In this document: positions 7,475 through 14,799 of the stretch, piece after piece
Layout: each line of letters opens with the position of its first letter
Position numbering within the stretch: the first letter of the stretch is position 1
Assembly (NCBI RefSeq): GCF_049056525.1
Contig: NZ_JBHUPT010000035.1
Location: 6,709-70,708, forward strand
Origin: Leisingera coralii
Lineage (GTDB): Bacteria; Pseudomonadota; Alphaproteobacteria; Rhodobacterales; Rhodobacteraceae
DNA length: 64,000 nt
Direction of reading: 5' to 3'
Program-made: the position numbers and the translations under genes
Notes under the pieces: model-generated
Seen by the model: only the letters and a program-made list of their open reading frames with translations
Told to the model about the DNA's origin: nothing
Database searches by the model: none

Positions 7475-8114
7475 ATTCGACCTTGTGCTGAAATACCTGC
7501 CACTCTTGCTGCAGGGGGCGATGACCACGCTGTTCATCTGCGGTCTGGCGTCCGTCCTTGCCATGGGACTGGGCCTGCTTGCCGCCCTTGGGCTCCTGTC
7601 CCGCTGGGCCGTGCTGCGCGCTGCCTGCCGGATCTATGTGGAGGTGATGCGCGGCACGCCGATCCTGATTCTTCTGTTCCTGATGTACTACGGCGGGCCG
7701 TCCATCGGCCTCACGTTCTCGGCCGAGGTGGTCGGCGTAGGCGGGTTGGGAATTTACGCGGGTGGATACTTCGCCGAGATCTTCCGCTCCGGCTTCCAGT
7801 CGATTCCGCACGGGCAGATCGAAGCGGCCCGGATGCTGGGCATCGGCCGCGCCATGGTCATTCTGCGCATCCGCATTCCGCAAATGCTGATGCTGATCGT
7901 GCCGCCGCTGACCAACCAGCTGGTGCTGCTGGTGAAGGAATCGGCCGTGCTGTCGATCATCACCGTGGCCGAACTGACCAAGAACACCACCCAAATGGTC
8001 AACGAGACCTTTGCCACCATGGAACCCTATCTGACCGCCGCCGCGATCTACTGGATCCTGATCGAAGGCATTGCCGCCGCCGGCGCCTGGGTTGAAAAGA
8101 AGGTGAAACACTGA
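7464..8114 (+). CDS. Amino acid ABC transporter permease
   Basis: The second permease subunit (216 residues), similar in layout to the preceding one: hydrophobic segments from residue 10 onward, the RGTPILILLFLMYYGG segment, and the EAA coupling loop (FQSIPHGQIEAARMLG) followed by PPLTNQLVLLVKESAVLS. The start overlaps the upstream gene and its stop overlaps the ATG of the ATPase gene (8114), indicating translational coupling. It should pair with the first permease. Confidence 0.92.
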   Translation: MQFEFDLVLKYLPLLLQGAMTTLFICGLASVLAMGLGLLAALGLLSRWAVLRAACRIYVEVMRGTPILILLFLMYYGGPSIGLTFSAEVVGVGGLGIYAGGYFAEIFRSGFQSIPHGQIEAARMLGIGRAMVILRIRIPQMLMLIVPPLTNQLVLLVKESAVLSIITVAELTKNTTQMVNETFATMEPYLTAAAIYWILIEGIAAAGAWVEKKVKH

Positions 8115-8911
8115 TGTTTGAACAACCTGTTACAGCCACTCCCGCGGTTTCCGTCAAGGGGCTGCACAAGCGGTTTGGCCAGCTGGAGGTGCTGAAGGGC
8201 ATCGACCTGGAGGTCAGCTCGTCGGAAGTGATCTGCATCATAGGCCCCTCTGGATCGGGCAAGAGCACGCTTCTGCGCTCTATGGCCTTCCTTGAGGTCT
8301 ATGACGAAGGCGAAGTGCTGATCGAGGGCCGGCTTCTGGGCTACAAGGACGGCCCGGAAGGGCGAAAACCTGCTTCTCCAAAAGAAACCGACGCGGTGCG
8401 CGATTGCGTCGGGATGGTGTTCCAGCAGTTCAATCTCTGGCCGCATATGACGGCGCTTGGCAATGTTTCCGAAGCACTGCGCGTGGTCCAGAAGATGAGC
8501 AAGGCCGAGGCCGAAAAGATCGCGCTGGAGAACCTCGCCAAGGTCGGCATGGAGGCCAAGGCGCAGAACTACCCCAGCCAACTGTCCGGCGGCCAGCAGC
8601 AGCGCGTCGCCATTGCCCGCGCCACCGCCAAGGCGCCGCGCATCATGTTCTTTGACGAACCGACCTCGGCCCTGGACCCGGAACTGGTTGGCGAGGTTCT
8701 GACCGTGATGCAGCAGCTCGCCAAGGACGGCATGACCATGGTGATCGTGACGCATGAGATGGGCTTCGCTGCCCGTGTCGCCGACCGGGTGGTGTTCATG
8801 GACCAGGGTGTGGTGGTCGAGCACGGCCCCCCGGCGGAACTGTTCGAGAACCCGCAGAGCGCACGCCTGAAGCAGTTTCTGGAAACCTGGAACGAACGCT
8901 CCGGCGGCTGA
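8114..8911 (+). CDS. Amino acid ABC transporter ATP-binding protein
   Basis: A 265-residue cytoplasmic ATPase of the GlnQ/HisP type. Motifs in order are Walker A GPSGSGKST near residue 44, the Q-loop MVFQQFNLWPH, signature LSGGQQQRVAIARA, Walker B IMFFDEPTSALDPE and switch histidine VTHEMG. There is a short insertion after the Walker A region (LLGYKDGPEGRKPASPKE) of the kind seen in HisP-like members. The start codon overlaps the permease stop. It powers uptake by the two preceding permeases. Confidence 0.95.
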   Translation: MFEQPVTATPAVSVKGLHKRFGQLEVLKGIDLEVSSSEVICIIGPSGSGKSTLLRSMAFLEVYDEGEVLIEGRLLGYKDGPEGRKPASPKETDAVRDCVGMVFQQFNLWPHMTALGNVSEALRVVQKMSKAEAEKIALENLAKVGMEAKAQNYPSQLSGGQQQRVAIARATAKAPRIMFFDEPTSALDPELVGEVLTVMQQLAKDGMTMVIVTHEMGFAARVADRVVFMDQGVVVEHGPPAELFENPQSARLKQFLETWNERSGG

Positions 8912-8970
8912 CGCCCGCCGGTCTGACCAAAACATGCCCCGGAAGAGGGCGGATAACTATCGGAGTTGAA

Positions 8971-9942
8971 ATGAGCACTAAAGAGATGTCCTTCCAGCCG
9001 GTTTCGGCGATGGAAGTGCCGCGGTTTGCGTCCATCCCCACGTTTATGCGGCTGCCGCATGTGGAACTGAGCAACGAGGCAATTTCGCAAGTGGACATTG
9101 GCCTTGTCGGCGTGCCCTGGGACGGTGGCACCACCAACCGCCCAGGCGCGCGCCACGGCCCGCGCCAGCTGCGCGACTATTCCACTATGATCCGCGCCAT
9201 GCACCCGGTATCCAAGATAAAGCCTTTCGAAGCCGCGAACTGCGCCGATCTGGGCGACTGTCCAGTGAACCCGGCCGACACCATGGACACGCTCCAGCGG
9301 GTGACGGATTACTTTCACCAGGTGAAGGCCAAGGGCGTGGTGCCGCTGACGGCGGGCGGCGATCACATGATCTCGCTTCCCGTGCTGCGCGGGCTGGCCT
9401 CAGTCGGGCCGGTGGGGATGATCCATTTCGACGCCCACACGGATCTGTTCGACGAGTATTTCAACGGCTGCAAATACACCCACGGCACCCCCTTCCGCCG
9501 CGCCATCGAGGAAGGCCTGCTGGACCCCAAGCGGATGATCCAGATCGGCATCCGCGGCACCCGCGGCGGCGATGACGTGGAATGGGGCATCGAGCAGGGC
9601 ATCCGTATCGTCACCATCGAGGAGTTCCACGACGTCGGCCTGGATCACATCATGGAAGAGGCACGTGGCATTGTCGGCCAGGAGCCGGCCTACGTGACCT
9701 TCGACATCGACTGCATCGATCCCGCCTTTGCACCCGGCACTGGCACACCGGAAATCGGCGGTTTCACCACGTTTGAAGCCCAGAGAATGGTCCGCAAGCT
9801 GCAGGGCCTGAACCTGATCGGCGCGGACCTTGTCGAAGTGTCGCCGCCATTTGACCCGGAGGGGGGAACCGCATGGGTTGGCGTGTCAATCATGTTTGAG
9901 TTGCTCTGTGTGCTTGCAGGCCAGGCGGCTCAAGGGAAATGA
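8971..9942 (+). CDS. Ureohydrolase (agmatinase/guanidinobutyrase family)
   Basis: A metal-dependent hydrolase of the arginase/agmatinase family that removes urea from a guanidino group. The dinuclear Mn-binding residues are all present: H132 in GGDHM, D154, H156 and D158 in FDAHTD, and D245 and D247 in DIDCIDPAFAPGTGTPE. The length (323 residues) and the N-terminal extension (MEVPRFASIPTFMRLPH) are closer to guanidinobutyrase and guanidinopropionase types than to arginase. It lies 59 bases after the transporter ATPase gene on the same strand with CGGAG upstream of the ATG. Together with the transporter and LysR gene this suggests catabolism of an imported guanidino acid. The exact substrate cannot be read from the sequence. 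Confidence 0.88.
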   Translation: MSTKEMSFQPVSAMEVPRFASIPTFMRLPHVELSNEAISQVDIGLVGVPWDGGTTNRPGARHGPRQLRDYSTMIRAMHPVSKIKPFEAANCADLGDCPVNPADTMDTLQRVTDYFHQVKAKGVVPLTAGGDHMISLPVLRGLASVGPVGMIHFDAHTDLFDEYFNGCKYTHGTPFRRAIEEGLLDPKRMIQIGIRGTRGGDDVEWGIEQGIRIVTIEEFHDVGLDHIMEEARGIVGQEPAYVTFDIDCIDPAFAPGTGTPEIGGFTTFEAQRMVRKLQGLNLIGADLVEVSPPFDPEGGTAWVGVSIMFELLCVLAGQAAQGK

Positions 9943-10275
9943 CAAATGGCGAGCCGGTGCCGTTGACTGCGGGAGATTGCTGAATGCAATGGCACTGGCT
10001 TGTAGTTGTCGCAAACATGGGATGAAGGAATCGGCGCCGTCTCCCGGGGCGAGAGTTCGCCTAGCTGGCGCCGTCAGCCCGACCAGAAAAACCATCTTTG
10101 GATAGGTAATTTTAACGCGGGCATGCAGATTCAACCTGCCCAATTTCGGTGAGGACATGCAAAGGAAGAAGTGCTTTATGATCGCTATGTAATATGTGCA
10201 GACCGGGCCTACCTGATAACGGTGGCGCTACTTATGAACTCGATGCAAACTCCAAGCTAACCATAGAAGCAGCCG
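9943..10275. other. Intergenic region after the ureohydrolase gene
   Basis: A non-coding gap of 333 bases between two convergent genes. I see no clear terminator hairpin with a T-run and no small gene with a convincing ribosome-binding site. The pair GGCGCC/GGCGCC around 10033-10070 could form a long-range stem but is weak. Confidence 0.4.
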
Positions 10276-10779
10276 TTACAGCCCCAGTTTTGATCGGGTT
10301 GCCATAACATTGGAATGGAACTTGTAACCTTCTTTCATCCCGGAATATTCTTTAATTCCAGAGTGTTTGCCAGCCAGCGGCCACCATTCTGTGTCATTCG
10401 GCCAGCTACGCCAAACTGTTCCCCAGCGGTCGACAACATGAGAAATACACGTTTGATCGCCAAGGCTTTTTCCTGCCCGGCTGCCGTTGGGCCAGTACCA
10501 GGACAGCTGATGGCACATACGGCCTTGGGCGTCGACTTCCCATTGCCCGGCGCCGAGGCTGTCACTGTTGTCGCCGCACCAAGCACGGGCTTGCTGGTTG
10601 GGCGAGTAGTAGATACCGCCATTGCACCCTTCGGCCCAGATATCAGTTTTCCCAGCATAGATACTCGCTACAAGTTGTGGGGGCGCAGGCTTTGCGCTGT
10701 GGGGCTTTGGGTCCGCAAGAACAAGAGATGGAATGGTGCCCAAAAGTACGGCGGCCATCAGTTTTACAGCAGTCTTCAT
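10276..10779 (-). CDS. Small exported protein, DUF995-like
   Basis: The start at 10779 is chosen because it gives a normal Sec signal peptide (MKTAVKLMAAVLLGTIPSLV, cleavage after LA before DPKPHS); an in-frame start 14 codons upstream at 10821 is possible. The mature part of about 145 residues is rich in tryptophan and has paired cysteines (CNGG, WCGDN, MCHQLSWYW, TCISHV) in an order resembling DUF995 periplasmic proteins, which are often found beside polysaccharide genes in alphaproteobacteria. It points away from the polysaccharide operon at 11377. The function is unknown; the family call is tentative. Confidence 0.6.
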   Translation of the reverse strand: MKTAVKLMAAVLLGTIPSLVLADPKPHSAKPAPPQLVASIYAGKTDIWAEGCNGGIYYSPNQQARAWCGDNSDSLGAGQWEVDAQGRMCHQLSWYWPNGSRAGKSLGDQTCISHVVDRWGTVWRSWPNDTEWWPLAGKHSGIKEYSGMKEGYKFHSNVMATRSKLGL

Positions 10780-11376
10780 GTGAACCCCACTAAGCGCACG
10801 AGCCCAATCTTGGATATTCATTCGGGCGAAACTTCCTTGGGATTAAGGTGATAGAGCGCTTCCAGAGAGAAACAACAACCTTTTTGTAGAATCTGAAGCA
10901 AACCTCGCGCGACCAGCCGGATTTCTCATTTAATTCTTGCAAGTGGCCGCCATTGTTTCTGTATTGTCAACAAATCTTGACGGTGCGACGCCGGCCTCCT
11001 GTAAGAACTGGTGTTACCAGTCTCCAAGTTTTTACGACCGATTTCCGCGCAAACGTTTGTTATGCTGCTGGTGTCAACAGTGCCTCACAAATCTATGGAA
11101 TTGTCGCTTGAATTTAGTGTTCAAAGCGGAATTTCGGTTAAAATTCGAGGAAATTTTGACAAGCTCTGCCTCAATGGGGACATTGTAGGCCATGTAGCCT
11201 GATCTGCTTGTCATGCGTGGAACTTTGTGGGGACGGGCACCGCGCAATCTAGACAGCAGTGTTGGCCTGCAAAGGGGTCGGGGGACCGTGGCTGACAGTA
11301 GTGTTGATTTTTGCTTTGCGGGTTTGTGCCTCGCAGCTTTCGAAGAGCAGTACGGCTGCGTTCGGAGGGGGGGCGT
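10780..11376. other. Long AT-richer divergent intergenic region before the polysaccharide operon
   Basis: About 600 bases separate the leftward DUF995-like gene from the rightward synthase gene. The region is clearly richer in A and T than its surroundings (for example 10860-11200) and must contain both promoters. Small open frames within it lack ribosome-binding sites. I see no riboswitch or recognised operator. Confidence 0.4.
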
Positions 11377-14300
11377 TTGACGCGGTTTTCCTTTCACCAG
11401 GACAGGCTTGAAACCGTTTCGTCATCCGGCAGGGTCTTTGCCGATCCCAAAAGGATCCGCGTTCGCCGGGTAAGGGCTGTTCTTGTTGCCTTGGTAACGG
11501 CTGTCATTTGCTGGGCTGTGCTGTTTCTTGACGGCTCTTTCTCTTTGCAGTCTGCACTGCGGGAGCTGAATCCATTCTACGATCAAAAGCATGGTCATGC
11601 TTCTTTTAATGTGGAGGGTTCCAGTTATCATGACCAAGTTCATTTGGCTTCGGCTTTATCGGTGCCGAAATCAGAAATCCTCTGTGAAGATAGGCGCAGG
11701 CAGCCCCTGTTTTCGGCTATGGCGAACACAGCAGTTCCCAAGGTTTTTGGCCATGTGCCTGTGTCATCTGAAGAAGCATTCTTGTCGCTGGATGATAGTT
11801 GCGGCCAGATTAGCGTGATCGTGCCTGAATGGATCAGCATCGTCGAGAAAGGAGGCCGACCTGCAGTCTCCGTTATCAGCAAGGATACCCGGATTGCTGT
11901 TGAAGAGTACATCGCCAGGACGGCTTTGCGTCCGCAGCTTCTGCCGGTCATTTTGCTCGGTGAGGCAAGGCAGAAAGAGGTCTTTCTCGATAGCCTCGCA
12001 GATGCAGAGCGAGTGGCGGCGCTGACCGAAGAGATGGCCGCCGAAGTGACGGCATTGAATGCCCAAGGTGCATGCCTGGACTTCACCGGATTGAAGCCAG
12101 ACGCATTCCGTCGCCTCAAGCCGCTGATGTCGAGCTTTTCAAAAGCGTTCCGTTCCCGAGGGCTGAAAGCCTGTACTATCCTTGCGGGCCAGCAGCCCCA
12201 CTGGAAGGAAGAGGATCTGAGTGATCTGTTTGACCAGATTATCCTGAAGCTCTTTCAGCAGCCTTGGGTGGAGTCCGTGCCAGGCCCGCTTGCACCTTTC
12301 AACTGGACAGCAGACTTGTCCGCTGAGGCAGTCCAGGCTGTCGGAGCAGACAAGCTGGTTGTTGCGCTCGGCAATTTCTCCGTTGAGTGGACCTCTGGTG
12401 TATCAAAGCCTGAGGTCCTTTCTTACTCGGAGGCTATGCAGAGAATAAGCTCCTCCGGAGGAAAATTGAGATTCAGCGCCAAAGCCCACAATAGCTTTAG
12501 CCGCTACCGTGACGCCCAAGGGCGTCAGCGCAAGATCTGGATGCTGGATGCCGCGTCAGCTCACAACCAACTTGTCCGCCTAAAGGAACTTGGCATTGCC
12601 AACGTTGCCGTGTGGTCTCTTGGGCAAGAGGATCCCGGGATCTGGAAAGTCCTGCAGCATCAAGATGCTTCCAAAGAAGTTCTAGGGGCAGAACTTCGTG
12701 TCGTAGAGCTCAACAACTTTGTAGATTACAAGGGGCAGGGCGCGTTTATCCGCATAGACCAGCGCGCATCTGCAGGAGCCCGTCAACTTTTTTTCGAGGC
12801 GGGGACGGGCTTGGTCAGCAACCAGACCTATAGCCTTTTGCCCAAACCATACTCGATAGAGCTGTACGGCAAACCGGACAGGCGCAAGGTTGTTCTGACC
12901 TTTGATGACGGTCCGCATGAGAAATACACCAAGGAAATCCTGGATATTCTGCAGGAAGAGAATGTTCCGGGGTCTTTCTTTGTTGTCGGCACCAGTGTCA
13001 TGAACTCTCCCGACCTGGTTGGCCGGATGGTTGACGAAGGGCACGAGGTTGGTGCGCACAGCTTCTCTCACCCCAGAATGGACCAGATATCCAATACACG
13101 TGTTGATCTGGAATTTTCACTTCTAGACAAGATCATGGCTGGGACCGCCGGCCGGAAGACTATGCTTTACCGCGAACCCTTCCAGCGCAGCGGCGGCCCG
13201 ATCAGTGCAGAGCGGGTGGCCTCGCTGGAGGCGGCAGAAGCCCGGGGGTTCGCCATTGCCGGTATGGAAATTGTTCCCAAGGACTGGGAAGGTTGGGACA
13301 GTGGGAAAATCGCAAGTTATGTAATTGATCAGGTGGAAGAGGGGAGCGGCAATGTCATTCTCTTGCATGACGGCGGCCAGAACCGAGCAGCCACGGTAGA
13401 CGCAGTCCGACCGATTATCCGTTCGTTGCGGGCAAAAGGTTATGAGTTCACGACACTCGCGGACCTTCTTGGCACAAGCCGGGCTGCGTTGATGCCGGTT
13501 GCCGAGGGTGGATCTCCGGTCTTTGACAGGGTTTCCTTTTCCATTGTCTGGATGGCGCAACAAGCTGTCGTCGTTGTTTTCTGGACTGTGCTCGCAATTG
13601 GTTTAGTCCGGTCAGCCGGCATTCTGATCCTGGCGCTTCTGAACCGCCGTGAAAGATTTACCCCCCTGCAAAGGCAGCCGAAGGTTGCGGTGATTATCCC
13701 TGCCCACAACGAGGCAAAGGTGATCTCCCAGAGCATCGAAAGCGTGCGCGCCAGCGGCTACAAGAACATAGAAGTCGTCGTGGTGGACGACGGCTCCACT
13801 GATGACACATTGATTGAGGTTCTCAAGTTTGGCCACAAGAGCGAAGTCCGCCTCATCTCACAGCCAAACCAAGGGAAGTGGAGTGCGCTTAACAGGGCCA
13901 TTTTGAGCACCGATGCCGAGTTTGTCGTCTGCATTGATGCGGATACGCAAATTTGCAGAAACGCAATTACACACCTTGTCAGGCACTTTGCGGACCCGAA
14001 TACCGGAGCAGTGGCAGGTAAAATCATCGCAGGCAACCGCGTAAACCTGCTGACCCGGCTTCAGGCCTTTGAGTATGCAACGTCCCAGAACGTCGAAAGG
14101 AAAGCTTTTGATTTGATCAACGGCATTTTGGTGGTTCCGGGAGCCATCGGGGCGTGGCGGGTTGAGGCTTTGAAGAAAGCGGGGTTGTTCAGCGAAGAAA
14201 CTCTGACCGAAGATACTGACCTGACGATCCAAGTGAACCGGGCAGGGTATAATATAGTCTTTGAGCCAAAGGCTAAGGCGTACACCGAAGTGCCGGAAAA

Positions 14301-14799
14301 AGTGGGACAGCTTCTGAAACAGAGGCTCCGCTGGTCCTTTGGAATGTTCCAAAGCGCCTGGAAGCATAAACGGGCGATCATTGAGAGGCGTTCGGTTGGA
14401 CTGGTATCAATTTCCGACATGTTTGTGTTTGGCTATGTTTTCCCGCTGTTGGCCCCTATCGCAGATCTGTTTGTGATATTGATGCTGTACAAGCTGATAG
14501 CCGGCGGCTGGGCCGGCGAAGTTGGAAGTTCCCAGCACTCGCAGTCGGCGCAGTACCTGTGGGCCTACCTTGCACTCCCAGCATTGGAGCTATTGATTGC
14601 TGCTGTTGCAATTACGTCCGATGAAGATGAAAGCAAATGGTCCTTGCTGCTGTTCCCGCTTCAGCGCCTCGTCTACCGCCCGCTCATGTATTTTTCGGTG
14701 ATACGCTCGGTCTTGCGTGCCGTAACTGGACGTTTGGCCAGCTGGGGAAGCGTAAAGCGCCAGGGACGAGACTACGGTTTGGTGGTCGGTAACACATGA
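11377..14799 (+). CDS. Three-domain polysaccharide synthase: GH18-like + NodB deacetylase + GT2 glycosyltransferase
   Basis: The proposed start is the TTG at 11377, preceded by GGAGG at a good distance; the frame is open further up to another TTG at 11311. Residue numbers use 11377. After an N-terminal membrane anchor (about residues 30-50) comes a GH18-like barrel whose expected DxxDxDxE motif reads ACLDFTG, so the catalytic glutamate seems to be lost. A NodB polysaccharide deacetylase follows with D510 and D511 (TFDDGPHEKYT) and metal histidines H561 and H565 (HSFSHP). After membrane helices comes a processive GT2 domain: D804-D805 (VDDGSTDDT), D854 and D856 (DAD), E945-D946-T947-D948, and Q982-R-L-R-W, then C-terminal helices. 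This corresponds to PgaB- and PgaC-like functions in one chain. It probably makes and partly deacetylates an amino-sugar polymer; the product is inferred. Confidence 0.85.
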   Translation: MTRFSFHQDRLETVSSSGRVFADPKRIRVRRVRAVLVALVTAVICWAVLFLDGSFSLQSALRELNPFYDQKHGHASFNVEGSSYHDQVHLASALSVPKSEILCEDRRRQPLFSAMANTAVPKVFGHVPVSSEEAFLSLDDSCGQISVIVPEWISIVEKGGRPAVSVISKDTRIAVEEYIARTALRPQLLPVILLGEARQKEVFLDSLADAERVAALTEEMAAEVTALNAQGACLDFTGLKPDAFRRLKPLMSSFSKAFRSRGLKACTILAGQQPHWKEEDLSDLFDQIILKLFQQPWVESVPGPLAPFNWTADLSAEAVQAVGADKLVVALGNFSVEWTSGVSKPEVLSYSEAMQRISSSGGKLRFSAKAHNSFSRYRDAQGRQRKIWMLDAASAHNQLVRLKELGIANVAVWSLGQEDPGIWKVLQHQDASKEVLGAELRVVELNNFVDYKGQGAFIRIDQRASAGARQLFFEAGTGLVSNQTYSLLPKPYSIELYGKPDRRKVVLTFDDGPHEKYTKEILDILQEENVPGSFFVVGTSVMNSPDLVGRMVDEGHEVGAHSFSHPRMDQISNTRVDLEFSLLDKIMAGTAGRKTMLYREPFQRSGGPISAERVASLEAAEARGFAIAGMEIVPKDWEGWDSGKIASYVIDQVEEGSGNVILLHDGGQNRAATVDAVRPIIRSLRAKGYEFTTLADLLGTSRAALMPVAEGGSPVFDRVSFSIVWMAQQAVVVVFWTVLAIGLVRSAGILILALLNRRERFTPLQRQPKVAVIIPAHNEAKVISQSIESVRASGYKNIEVVVVDDGSTDDTLIEVLKFGHKSEVRLISQPNQGKWSALNRAILSTDAEFVVCIDADTQICRNAITHLVRHFADPNTGAVAGKIIAGNRVNLLTRLQAFEYATSQNVERKAFDLINGILVVPGAIGAWRVEALKKAGLFSEETLTEDTDLTIQVNRAGYNIVFEPKAKAYTEVPEKVGQLLKQRLRWSFGMFQSAWKHKRAIIERRSVGLVSISDMFVFGYVFPLLAPIADLFVILMLYKLIAGGWAGEVGSSQHSQSAQYLWAYLALPALELLIAAVAITSDEDESKWSLLLFPLQRLVYRPLMYFSVIRSVLRAVTGRLASWGSVKRQGRDYGLVVGNT

